From JAAZPG01 sp012797375 (GTDB taxonomy: Bacteria > Acidobacteriota > Aminicenantia > Aminicenantales > UBA4085), in assembly GCA_937868205.1 (NCBI GenBank), contig CALMMC010000100.1:1-18727 (forward strand): a stretch of DNA of 18,727 bases, written 5' to 3'. The first letter of the stretch is position 1; every line of letters starts with the position of its first letter. This document shows, piece by piece, positions 1-7,034 of the stretch. A model generated the notes under the pieces. It worked only from the letters and a program-made list of their open reading frames with translations, was not told the DNA's origin and did no database searches. A program made the translations under genes and the position numbers.

Positions 1-1
1 G

Positions 2-127
2 GTGTCGCTGCTCGAGCTCCTGCCTCGCGCGGCCATGGGCGCCGCGACCCTGCTGCTCGGCTTGTATAGCCCGCCCGCTGTCGTCCGCCTGCGTAACGGC
101 GTCGCCGCGGCGTTCGGAGGACGCTGA
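2..127 (+). CDS. C-terminal end of a NuoL/HyfF-like membrane subunit (partial)
   Basis: Frame 2 is open from the window edge to a TGA at 125-127 and gives 41 residues. They are hydrophobic with a GLYSPP turn followed by a short amphipathic end, which resembles the last helix of proton-antiporter-like subunits of hydrogenase-4 (HyfF) and complex I (NuoL). The next two genes encode the peripheral-arm subunits of the same type of complex, so a membrane subunit is the expected neighbour. In related complexes this subunit takes part in ion translocation in the cytoplasmic membrane. The stop overlaps the proposed start of the next gene, suggesting translational coupling. Only the tail is visible; the open frame is seen, the family is inferred mostly from context. 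Confidence 0.55.
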   Translation: MSLLELLPRAAMGAATLLLGLYSPPAVVRLRNGVAAAFGGR

Positions 128-1650
128 GGAACACCGGGCCCTCCGTCGCGATCTATAACGGCCAGTCCGTCGGAACGGGGGACATCCCGGTTGCCGGGGT
201 GGAGGAATTCCGGACGTTCGTCATCGAGGCCGCGGCGGCGGGCCTGGGCTTGGCCTCCCTGTTCGCCGTTCCCTCGCGTCCCGGCCGGTTCCGTCTCTAT
301 GCGGTCTTGGCGGCCGACGAGACGGGCCGGCTTTATGTTTCCTCGACCGAGGTCCCGGACGAATATCCCTCGATCACTCCGGATTGTCCCCAGGCTCATT
401 TGTTCGAAAGGGAAGTCGCGGAACAATGGGCGATCGTTCCGCGCGGCCATCCGTGGTTGAAGCCGGTCCGCTTCCATCGTTCCTCCGTCCCCGGCCGGGA
501 CGCCTTCGGACGGAGCGAAGGGCGGCCGATCCTTCCGTCCGTCATGGACTTTTTCCAAGTCGAAGGCGAGCAAATCCATGAGGTTGCGGTGGGCCCCGTT
601 CATGCCGGCATCATCGAGCCGGGCCATTTTCGTTTCCAGTGCCACGGCGAAGAGGTGCTGCATCTTGAAATCTCCCTCGGTTATCAGCATCGGGGCATCG
701 AGCGGGCCCTGATCGGAGGGCCGGGTGTCCGGACGCTCCATTTTATAGAGAATGTCGCCGGCGACACGGCCGTCGGCCATGCGACGGCTTACGGTCAGAT
801 GTTGGAGTCCCTGTCCGGCGTCCCGGCGGCCCCCCGGGCCCAATCGCTTCGGGGAATCGCCCTCGAGCTGGAGCGGCTCGCCAATCACACCGGCGACCTG
901 GGCGCGCTCGCCGGAGACATCGGCTATTTGCCGACGTCGTCCTTCTGCGGCCGGATCCGGGGCGATTTTCTCAACATGACCGCCTTGATCTGCGGCAGCC
1001 GCTTCGGCCGGGGGTTGGTCGCCCCGGGGGGCGTTTATGACGACTTGACGGAGGAAGACCGGGGGGCGCTCTCGGAAAAGCTCGCCCGGGCCGGGAAGGA
1101 CGTGAGCGTCGCCGTCAAGCTGCTTTGGAGCACGCCCTCGGTCCTGGCCCGCTTCGAGGAGACGGGCGTTCTCACCGCCGATCAATGCCGGACCCTCGGC
1201 CTGGCGGGCGTGCCGGCCCGGGCCTGCGGCCTGGAGACCGACATCCGGTTCAATTTCCCTTCCGGCATCTATCGTTTTTCGCAGATGCCCGTTTCCACTT
1301 GGCCCAGCGGAGACGTTTTCGCCCGGGCTTATGTGCGCTGGCTCGAAATCCAACGGTCGATCGCCTTTATCCTCGAACAGCTCCGGACATGCCCGCCGGG
1401 GCCGGTCCGGGTCGAAGTGAAGGCGCCGGAGGCCGACCGCTTCTGCGTCAGCCTCGTCGAGGGCTGGCGGGGCCGGATCTGCCATGTCGGGATCACGGAT
1501 TCCGGCGGGCGCTTCAGCCGCTACAAAATCGTCGACCCGTCGTTTCTCAACTGGACCGGATTGGCCCTGGCCATGAGAAACCAGCCCGTCTCCGATTTTC
1601 CGCTCTGCAACAAGAGCTTCAATTTATCCTATTGCGGCCATGACCTGTAA
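124..1650 (+). CDS. NuoC-NuoD/HyfG-like large subunit of an energy-converting hydrogenase-related (Ehr) complex, no Ni ligands
   Basis: This gene encodes about 508 residues. The N-terminal part (about residues 20-130) is NuoC-like, with the EREVAEQWAIVPRGHPWLK region typical of group 4 hydrogenase large subunits. The rest is NuoD/HycE-like (GYQHRGIERAL, GDTAVGHATAY, NKSFNLSYCGHDL). In true [NiFe] hydrogenases two CxxC motifs bind nickel. Here the first site reads ENVAGDTAVGH and the second DPSFLN, so all four cysteines are gone. The protein should therefore act in an Ehr-type complex on the inner face of the membrane; its electron partner is unknown. Start choice: residues matching the family N-terminus (YNGQ, DIPV) lie upstream of the GTG at 199. 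The only start-like codon in that extension is CTG at 124, which overlaps the previous stop as CTGA and has GGAGG at 116-120, rather close. The family is secure, the exact start is not. Confidence 0.85.
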   Translation: MRNTGPSVAIYNGQSVGTGDIPVAGVEEFRTFVIEAAAAGLGLASLFAVPSRPGRFRLYAVLAADETGRLYVSSTEVPDEYPSITPDCPQAHLFEREVAEQWAIVPRGHPWLKPVRFHRSSVPGRDAFGRSEGRPILPSVMDFFQVEGEQIHEVAVGPVHAGIIEPGHFRFQCHGEEVLHLEISLGYQHRGIERALIGGPGVRTLHFIENVAGDTAVGHATAYGQMLESLSGVPAAPRAQSLRGIALELERLANHTGDLGALAGDIGYLPTSSFCGRIRGDFLNMTALICGSRFGRGLVAPGGVYDDLTEEDRGALSEKLARAGKDVSVAVKLLWSTPSVLARFEETGVLTADQCRTLGLAGVPARACGLETDIRFNFPSGIYRFSQMPVSTWPSGDVFARAYVRWLEIQRSIAFILEQLRTCPPGPVRVEVKAPEADRFCVSLVEGWRGRICHVGITDSGGRFSRYKIVDPSFLNWTGLALAMRNQPVSDFPLCNKSFNLSYCGHDL

Positions 1651-1674
1651 CCTCAATCGAAGGAAGATCAAGCA

Positions 1675-2433
1675 GTGAAAGCCCTTCTCGCCAGGCTTCA
1701 GCAAAAACACCGGACGATCTCTTTCCCGAAAGGGGAGCCCCGGCTGCCGGACCGGTACCGCGGCCTTCCGATTTTGAACGAGGCCGGCTGCGAGACCGGC
1801 TGCCGGGCGTGCCTCGAGGAGTGTCCGACGGGCGCCCTGGCGAAAACGGACGGCCGGCTGAGCCTCGACCTCGGGCGATGCCTGTTCTGTTCCCGCTGCG
1901 AGCGGGCCTGCCCGGCGGGGGCCGTCCGGTTCGGCCGGGATTACCGGCAGGCCGCGCGGTCGAGGAACGACCTGGTCGTCGGCGGACCGGAGATCAGGCG
2001 GGCCGCGGCCCTGGAAAAGAAACTCAAGAACCTCCTGGGCCGTTCCTTGAAGCTGCGGCAGGTTTCGGCCGGCGGGTGCAACGCCTGCGAGGCCGACACC
2101 AACGTGCTGACCACCATCGTTTATGACATCGGCCGGTTCGGGATTCAATTCGAGGCGTCGCCGCGCCATGCCGACGGCCTGCTCGTTACCGGGCCGGTGA
2201 CGGAAAACATGCGGTCGGCCTTGGAAAAGACATACGCGGCCGTGCCGGATCCGAAAATCGTCATCGCCTGCGGCGCCTGCGCCGTTTCGGGCGGGGTGTT
2301 CGCGGATCTTCCGGACGTTCAGAACGGGGTCGAGAAAACGATTCCGGTGGACTTGTTCATTCCCGGCTGCCCGCCCCATCCGCTGACGATCCTCGACGGC
2401 TTGCTCAGGCTGGCGGGACGGATCAATGGTTGA
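1675..2433 (+). CDS. Ferredoxin-NuoB/HyfI-like fusion subunit of the Ehr-type complex
   Basis: A 252-residue iron-sulfur protein with a GTG start, preceded by AAGGAAG about nine bases upstream. Residues 39-79 form a two-cluster ferredoxin domain: Cys 39, 43, 46, 50 and Cys 69, 72, 75, 79, each set followed by Pro. The first set has C-x3-C where the usual spacing is C-x2-C. Residues about 130-250 are like NuoB and the hydrogenase small subunit, with Cys 135 and 138 (GGCNAC), Cys 199/202 (CGAC) and Cys 232 (PGCPP), enough for the proximal [4Fe-4S] cluster. It should carry electrons between the ferredoxin clusters and the large subunit encoded 24 bases upstream. In formate hydrogenlyase the ferredoxin (HycF) and small subunit (HycG) are separate proteins; here they are one chain. 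No hydrogenase maturation peptidase gene follows, in keeping with the absent nickel site. Confidence 0.85.
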   Translation: MKALLARLQQKHRTISFPKGEPRLPDRYRGLPILNEAGCETGCRACLEECPTGALAKTDGRLSLDLGRCLFCSRCERACPAGAVRFGRDYRQAARSRNDLVVGGPEIRRAAALEKKLKNLLGRSLKLRQVSAGGCNACEADTNVLTTIVYDIGRFGIQFEASPRHADGLLVTGPVTENMRSALEKTYAAVPDPKIVIACGACAVSGGVFADLPDVQNGVEKTIPVDLFIPGCPPHPLTILDGLLRLAGRING

Positions 2434-2458
2434 CAGCCCCCGGGCGCTCTACTACCCT
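2430..2458 (+). promoter_or_regulatory. Candidate promoter for the M28 peptidase gene
   Basis: TTGACA at 2430-2435 matches the -35 consensus exactly. After 17 bases comes TACCCT at 2453-2458, a weak -10 (three of six). The -35 overlaps the stop codon of the iron-sulfur gene, and the 119-base gap to the next start argues for separate transcription. By eye only. Confidence 0.35.
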
Positions 2459-2485
2459 TGCGGCAGGGGATTTTCGGATCAGCCG

Positions 2486-2534
2486 GATTCCTAACCGCGG
2501 CGGAGCGGAAAAGGCTTCGGCTGAAGCCGGAATC
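2486..2534 (+). other. Nested inverted repeats in the leader of the M28 peptidase gene
   Basis: An outer pair GATTCC (2486-2491) and GGAATC (2529-2534) encloses a perfect hairpin GGCTTC-GGCT-GAAGCC (2513-2528). The two helices are adjacent on the 3' side and separated by 21 bases on the 5' side. The structure ends eight bases before the GGGGAGG ribosome binding site. There is no run of T after it, so it is not a normal terminator. It may affect mRNA stability or translation; function is unknown. Confidence 0.4.
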
Positions 2535-2552
2535 AAATCCCGGGGAGGATTC

Positions 2553-4223
2553 ATGGCCTGGAAAAATCGTCGCCCTCGGGGAGGGGCCGCGGCCGTCGCC
2601 GCGGTCGCCGTCCTTCTCGTTTTTTCCTCCGCCGCCCCGCCCGAAGACACCGTCCTTTTCCGGATTGAGCGGGCCGATTTGGACCGCCTGTCGGCCGATG
2701 CGGCCGCCGGTCTTTTTGTCGTCCAGGAGCTTCAAACCTGTCTCCTGGCCTCAGGCCCCGCCGCTCTCCCCGGGGAACTGGCCGAAGCCGGCGTTCCGGC
2801 GGTCGTCCTCGACGGGAAGGCGGAAGGGAAAATCTATTTTCTTGTCCGAACGCCCCGGCCCGAGGAGGGGGACATTCTCGTCGGGCTCGGGACGGCGGTT
2901 CCTCTCGAAGAGCGCGTCTGGCTCTTTTCCCCGGCCTCCGGGGATCCCCGCGAGATTATCCCTCCGGCTTTCCGGCTGAAACGGCTCAATCTCGACCGGT
3001 CCGTCGTCTGGTCGTGGGGGGCGCCCGCCGGGGAAACCGCGGCCGGAGCGGTCGAGGCGATCGTTCCGGATCCCCGGATCTTCGAATGGGTCGCCCGCGT
3101 TTCGAATTCCAGGTTGACCGAGACCATTCAGAGCCTTCAGAATTTCCAGACACGCTATGCCTCGACCGCCGCCTGCGAGAACGCCGGGACGTTTCTTTAT
3201 AACCGCTTCGTCCAGCTCGGCTTGGCCTGCGAGTACGAGACGTTCACCTTTTCCTGGGCTCAGCGCCAAAGCCGGAACATCATCGCCACCCTGCCCGGAA
3301 AGGCCGTCCCGAACAGGGTCGTCATCGTCTGCGCCCACTATGATTCCATCAGCGACGAGCCGGAAACCCTCGCCCCCGGGGCCGACGACAACGCCAGCGG
3401 AACGGCGGCCGTCCTGGAAATCGCCCGGGTGCTGGCCGCCGCGCCGCTCGACTACACCGTCAAGTTCATCTGCTTTTCGGCCGAGGAATGGGGGCTCTAC
3501 GGCAGCTCCTTTTATGCCCAAAGGGCCAAGTCCCGCGGGGAGCGGATCGTCGGCGTCATCAACATGGACATGATCTCGTACACGGACTCGGACGATCCCC
3601 TCCTCGAGGTGTACGTCAATCCGGCCAGCCGCTGGCTGGCCGATCAATACCTCGAGGCGGCCGAGACTTACGCTCCGCTGGCGGCGTCCAAGATCACCGA
3701 CTCATCGGCGACGTGGAGCGACCACTCGCCTTTTTGGGACCAGGGATTCGCCGCCCTGTGCGCCATCGAGGAGTCGGCCGGCCGGAATCCCTACTATCAC
3801 GAGACGACCGACACCCTGGACAAGCTGAACATGAATTATTGCACGTCCGTGACCCGGGCTTCGCTGGCCTCGGCCGCCGACCTGGCCCGGCCGCATGTGG
3901 TCCGGCCCGCTCCGCCGACGGGGCTTCAAGCCCGGAGCGAGATCATCAGCTCGCTGTTCGCCGCGGTCAAAAGTGTTTCGCTCGCCTGGGACGCCGGCCC
4001 GGCGTCCGTCGCCGGCTACAACGTCTACCGGACGACGACGTCCGGCGGGGGGCACGTGAAGATCAATTCCCGATTGTTGAGCGAGCCCCGTTTCTCCGAA
4101 ACGATGCTGGACCCGGCGACGACCTACTTCTACGAGGTCACGGCCGTCGACGGCCAGGGGCTGGAGAGCGATGGCTCCGACGAGGTTCGCGATGATCAGA
4201 ACAATGACACGCTTCCGAATTAA
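2553..4223 (+). CDS. Secreted M28 family zinc aminopeptidase with C-terminal fibronectin type III domain
   Basis: A 556-residue exported peptidase. ATG 2553 follows a strong GGGGAGGA site and begins a signal peptide (basic MAWKNRR start, Ala/Val-rich core to about residue 27); the longer TTG start at 2430 would bury that signal inside the protein. A pro-like region reaches about residue 200. The catalytic domain has the complete M28 two-zinc set: His262 (HYDS), Asp278 (GADDNASG), Glu311-Glu312 (AEEWGLYGS), Asp339 (NMDM) and His416 (YHETTDT). M28 enzymes remove N-terminal amino acids from peptides; the exact specificity cannot be read here. Residues about 452-550 form one FnIII-like domain (AGYNVYRTT, YFYEVTAVDGQG), often a spacer or binding module in secreted hydrolases. 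Its 3' end overlaps the next gene by 32 bases. A role in scavenging external peptides is inferred. Confidence 0.9.
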   Translation: MAWKNRRPRGGAAAVAAVAVLLVFSSAAPPEDTVLFRIERADLDRLSADAAAGLFVVQELQTCLLASGPAALPGELAEAGVPAVVLDGKAEGKIYFLVRTPRPEEGDILVGLGTAVPLEERVWLFSPASGDPREIIPPAFRLKRLNLDRSVVWSWGAPAGETAAGAVEAIVPDPRIFEWVARVSNSRLTETIQSLQNFQTRYASTAACENAGTFLYNRFVQLGLACEYETFTFSWAQRQSRNIIATLPGKAVPNRVVIVCAHYDSISDEPETLAPGADDNASGTAAVLEIARVLAAAPLDYTVKFICFSAEEWGLYGSSFYAQRAKSRGERIVGVINMDMISYTDSDDPLLEVYVNPASRWLADQYLEAAETYAPLAASKITDSSATWSDHSPFWDQGFAALCAIEESAGRNPYYHETTDTLDKLNMNYCTSVTRASLASAADLARPHVVRPAPPTGLQARSEIISSLFAAVKSVSLAWDAGPASVAGYNVYRTTTSGGGHVKINSRLLSEPRFSETMLDPATTYFYEVTAVDGQGLESDGSDEVRDDQNNDTLPN

Positions 4224-4839
4224 GCCCGGCCCGGGGGCGGCGCTCCTCATCGGCGGATTGATCCTCGGAGCGGGGCCGGCGGGCCTTCAGGCTTCGGAAG
4301 CCTCCGGGAGGGCGCGCGCGGCCGTTTCGATCGAGGCGGGAATGTTTTGGGCGGAGCAGGCGGCTTTCCGGAGGCTGTACGGAAACGGAACGCCCGCCGT
4401 TTCGGCTCAAATCCGGGTCCGCCTTTTCGACGGCCTCTGGGCCGCGGCCGGGTGGCGGACGTTCAAGGCCGGGGGGACGACCTCGATCGCCGGGCCGGCC
4501 TTCAACGAGGAAGAGTACGCCTTGGAGCTCGAGATGACCTCGATCCGGCTCGGCTTGCGCTATGCCTTCGATCTCGGCCGGATCGCCGTTTTCGCCGGAG
4601 CGGGGGGCAGCGCCGATCGCTATGAGGAGCGGTGGGTCGACGTCCCCGGCCTCGGCGGGAGCGGAAAAAAGGCGGGTTGGTACGCCGAGGCGGGGGGAGA
4701 ATACGCCGTCTTTCGCTTTCTCTCGCTTTCCCTCCGCGGAGAATACACGTCCGTTCCGACGGCCAGGGGCTCGTCCCTGGAGCCGGACGTCAACTTGGGG
4801 GGCTTGGAGGCCGCCGCCGGACTGGTTTTCCGGTTTTGA
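4192..4839 (+). CDS. Probable outer-membrane beta-barrel protein, unknown role
   Basis: A 215-residue protein with an N-terminal signal (basic start, then Gly/Leu/Ala core, likely cut near LQASEA). The rest shows alternating hydrophobic and polar residues with many Gly, Tyr and Arg, typical of antiparallel membrane strands, and ends in GLVFRF. A C-terminal Phe is the usual recognition signal for outer-membrane barrel assembly. ATG 4192 was chosen because GAGG lies six bases upstream; ATG 4171 and ATG 4204 are alternatives. The start lies inside the end of the peptidase gene, so the two are likely cotranscribed. No specific family was recognised; small eight-strand barrels of this size often have structural or adhesion roles, but nothing here shows which. 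Confidence 0.7.
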   Translation: MIRTMTRFRIKPGPGAALLIGGLILGAGPAGLQASEASGRARAAVSIEAGMFWAEQAAFRRLYGNGTPAVSAQIRVRLFDGLWAAAGWRTFKAGGTTSIAGPAFNEEEYALELEMTSIRLGLRYAFDLGRIAVFAGAGGSADRYEERWVDVPGLGGSGKKAGWYAEAGGEYAVFRFLSLSLRGEYTSVPTARGSSLEPDVNLGGLEAAAGLVFRF

Positions 4840-4860
4840 GAGGAGATCTTCAGCCGCCGG

Positions 4861-4887
4861 TTGACGCGGCCGGGGAAAACCGATAAA
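4861..4887 (+). promoter_or_regulatory. Candidate promoter for the small membrane protein gene
   Basis: TTGACG (4861-4866) and GATAAA (4882-4887) are separated by 15 bases, a little short. They lie in the 103-base gap before the next gene, where the sequence turns more AT-rich. A weak by-eye call. Confidence 0.3.
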
Positions 4888-4942
4888 TGGGGGAAGATTT
4901 CAAAAAGCCTTTGTCTTTAATACGGGCGTAAAGAGGACAAAG

Positions 4943-5281
4943 ATGAAAATAAGAAAATGGGCGGTTCTCTATTCGCTGATTGTCGGCGTATCCATGATCG
5001 GAATGTGGACGATGTTTTTTGCATCCGGCGGGATCCCGGAGCTCAAGACCAAGCCCGTTGAAATCAACCTTCATCTCGCCGCCGAGTTATCGACGGCCGT
5101 TCTGCTCCTCATCGGGGGCTGGGGGCTGATCAAGAGGCGGCCCTGGGGAACTCAAGCGCATTCCCTCTCCATGGGGATGCTGCTCTATACGTTGATCGCG
5201 AGTCCAGGCTATTATCTTCAAAAGGGAGAGCTTCCCGTCGTTTTCATAGGCCTGTCCTTCTTTAAGAAAGAAGATTTTTAA
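4943..5281 (+). CDS. Small multi-pass membrane protein, unknown function
   Basis: A 112-residue hydrophobic protein. ATG 4943 has AGAGGA about five bases upstream. Membrane segments are likely at about residues 7-28, 46-63 and 72-91, with a short fourth one near 97-107. The conserved-looking features are a GGIPEL loop after the first helix, a KRRPWG basic turn after the second and a SPGYYLQKGE loop after the third. The last hydrophobic stretch is interrupted by a charged KKEDF end, so the protein may be slightly truncated compared with relatives. Its base composition is less GC-rich than its neighbours. It has its own gap on both sides and no evident partner gene. No function can be assigned. 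Confidence 0.7.
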   Translation: MKIRKWAVLYSLIVGVSMIGMWTMFFASGGIPELKTKPVEINLHLAAELSTAVLLLIGGWGLIKRRPWGTQAHSLSMGMLLYTLIASPGYYLQKGELPVVFIGLSFFKKEDF

Positions 5282-5661
5282 GCGAGCCTCGCCGCCGGGA
5301 TTAAGCCCGACCCCGGCCGGGATCGTTTCCTTATTAGGCCGAACACCGCCGACGGGGAAACTCGCTCGAGAGGTTTTCCGGGGCGGCTCGCCGGGCGGCT
5401 CGTTTTCATCGTCGCCCGCGTTCTCCGCGTCCTTGACATCGATTCCGGCCCGATTTATTCTTTGCGGCGAAAGGAAGAATGGCTTTGAGAAAACCGCGGC
5501 CGGGCTGACGAGGCTCCGCCGCTTTCAGGCCGGGCCTCTCCGGGATTGTTTCCTCGGGGAAAAGCCGGCATACCCCTTCGGGGGCGATGAAAGACAAGGC
5601 CGAAGGAGGATCGGCGGGGCCGCTTTCCGCGTTCCCGCGCCCGCAGGAGACGGGAGAGACC
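5282..5661 (+). other. Intergenic region with ktrB promoter and long leader
   Basis: These 380 bases hold no convincing gene. The first 150 are GC-rich with several short inverted repeats (for example CCGGG at 5296-5300 and CCCGG near 5312) but no T-run, so a terminator for the preceding gene is not clear. A promoter sits at 5433-5461, leaving a leader of about 190 bases before ktrB. Potassium transporter leaders can carry c-di-AMP riboswitches; a complete match to that consensus was not found here. Confidence 0.5.
5433..5461 (+). promoter_or_regulatory. Promoter upstream of ktrB-ktrA
   Basis: TTGACA (5433-5438), a perfect -35, is followed after 17 bases by TATTCT (5456-5461), four of six matches to the -10. 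It is among the better promoter matches in the window and is in the right place to drive the potassium uptake genes. Transcription would start near 5468. Confidence 0.5.
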
Positions 5662-7026
5662 ATGAAGCGTTTCAAGACCGCGCGCCGCCCCGCTGTCCGC
5701 CGGTTGAGCCCGGCGCGCCTATTCATTCTCAGCTTCCTGCTGGTCATCCTGATCGGCGCCCTGCTCCTGCTCCTTCCCGCGGCGTCCGTCCGCGAGCCTC
5801 TTTCCTTAATGGACGCCCTGTTCACCTCGGCTTCGGCGGTTTGCGTCACCGGCCTCACCGTCGTCGACATCGGCCGGGATCTGTCCCTGTTCGGTCAAGT
5901 CGTCACGCTCCTGCTCTTCCAAATCGGCGGGCTGGGGATCATCACCTTCTCGCTGGTCCTGTTCGGGCTGATGGGCCGCAGCCTCTCGTTCCGCGGCCGC
6001 GAGCTGCTGCAAAGCACGTTTCTCCACACGCCGCGGCGTGATTTTTTCCGCATCCTGCGCTTCGTCGTGTCGGGAACCTTCGTCATCGAGGGGGCGGGGA
6101 CGCTGGTCCTTTTCCTACGGTTCCTGTCCGATTTTCCGCCGGGCCGGGCGCTGTACCAGGCGGTCTACCACGCCGTGTCGGCCTTCAACAACTGCGGCTA
6201 CTCCCTGTTCGCCGACAACCTGGCCCGCTACCGCGACGACCCGGTGGTCAACCTGGCGATCGTCTCCCTGATCGTCCTGGGCGGCCTCGGCTTCATCGTC
6301 ATGTATGAGGTCATCGACCGCTGGCGCGGACGGCAGAAGCGCCTCTCGCTGCACGCCAGGGTGGTGCTGCTGACCACCGGGGCGTTGATCACGGGCGGCG
6401 CGCTTCTGTTCTATCTCTTCGAGGCCGGCAATGTCCTGGTTGGAGTCCGCGGACCCGGCCGCGTGCTGACTTCGTTGTTCCAGTCGGTGACGCCCCGCAC
6501 CTGCGGGTTCAATACCGTCGACATCGCCGCCTTGGCCAATCCCACCATCCTGCTGATGATGATCCTGATGTTCATCGGCGCCTCGCCGGGATCGACCGGC
6601 GGTGGAATCAAGACATCCAGCTTCGCCCTGCTGGGGCTGATGATCATCAACCGCATCCGCGGCCGCGACGGCGTGACCATCTTCCGGCGCACCGTTCCCC
6701 AAGAGATCCTCGGGCGGACAATCGCCATCGTACTGGCCTCGGCCGTATCGGTTCTGGTCATCGCCTCGGTCCTGCTGCTGGCCGCCGGGCCCGGCGCCGG
6801 CCCGGACAGCCGCCACTTGTTCGTCGAATACATGTTTGAAACGCTGTCGGCCTTCGGAACCGTCGGATTGTCGATGAACGTCACCGCCGCCCTGAACGAA
6901 ATCCAGAAGCTGGCCATCGTGCTCATGATGTTCATGGGCCGCGTCGGACCGCTCACCCTGGCCTTCGCCTGGTCGACGTTCCGGCGGGGACTGGTCTATG
7001 CCGAGGAAGGCGTAATGGTCGGATAG
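5662..7026 (+). CDS. ktrB: Potassium uptake channel subunit KtrB (TrkH/KtrB family)
   Basis: A 454-residue integral membrane protein that moves K+ (often coupled to Na+) into the cell. It shows four pore-loop repeats, each with its filter glycine: Gly64 (AVCVTGLT), Gly179 (AFNNCGYS), Gly282 (TPRTCGFN) and Gly402 (AFGTVGLS). The flexible Gly-rich loop used as the gate in Ktr/Trk pores is present (GASPGSTGGGIK, about residues 310-321). Length is normal for KtrB. ATG 5662 was chosen over ATG 5587 because it follows GGAGACGGGAGAG and gives the usual short basic N-terminus directly before the first helix. The gene is followed by its regulatory subunit with TAGGAGG, where the stop overlaps the next ribosome binding site. 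Arg codons favour CGC over CGG (24 to 10 by hand count), unlike neighbouring genes, which may mean acquisition from another genome. Confidence 0.93.
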   Translation: MKRFKTARRPAVRRLSPARLFILSFLLVILIGALLLLLPAASVREPLSLMDALFTSASAVCVTGLTVVDIGRDLSLFGQVVTLLLFQIGGLGIITFSLVLFGLMGRSLSFRGRELLQSTFLHTPRRDFFRILRFVVSGTFVIEGAGTLVLFLRFLSDFPPGRALYQAVYHAVSAFNNCGYSLFADNLARYRDDPVVNLAIVSLIVLGGLGFIVMYEVIDRWRGRQKRLSLHARVVLLTTGALITGGALLFYLFEAGNVLVGVRGPGRVLTSLFQSVTPRTCGFNTVDIAALANPTILLMMILMFIGASPGSTGGGIKTSSFALLGLMIINRIRGRDGVTIFRRTVPQEILGRTIAIVLASAVSVLVIASVLLLAAGPGAGPDSRHLFVEYMFETLSAFGTVGLSMNVTAALNEIQKLAIVLMMFMGRVGPLTLAFAWSTFRRGLVYAEEGVMVG

Positions 7027-7034
7027 GAGGAGCC

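Noticed and set aside
199..201. GTG as start of the NuoCD/HyfG-like gene
   Set aside because: It would remove 25 residues, including family-like YNGQ and DIPV segments, and it has no clear ribosome binding site.
2430..2432. TTG as start of the M28 peptidase
   Set aside because: It overlaps the previous stop and is part of a likely -35 box; ATG 2553 has a strong ribosome binding site and begins the signal peptide.
2751..3647. Long minus-strand open frame of 298 codons opposite the M28 peptidase
   Set aside because: High GC content creates long antisense frames; the plus strand encodes a complete peptidase with all metal ligands, and the antisense product has no recognisable domain.
5338..5362. 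GCCGAA, CCG, CGG and GGAAAC segments resembling the 5' half of a ydaO-type c-di-AMP riboswitch upstream of ktrB
   Set aside because: The conserved 3' half of that riboswitch was not found, and the segment lies before the predicted promoter at 5433. Short GC-rich matches are expected by chance.
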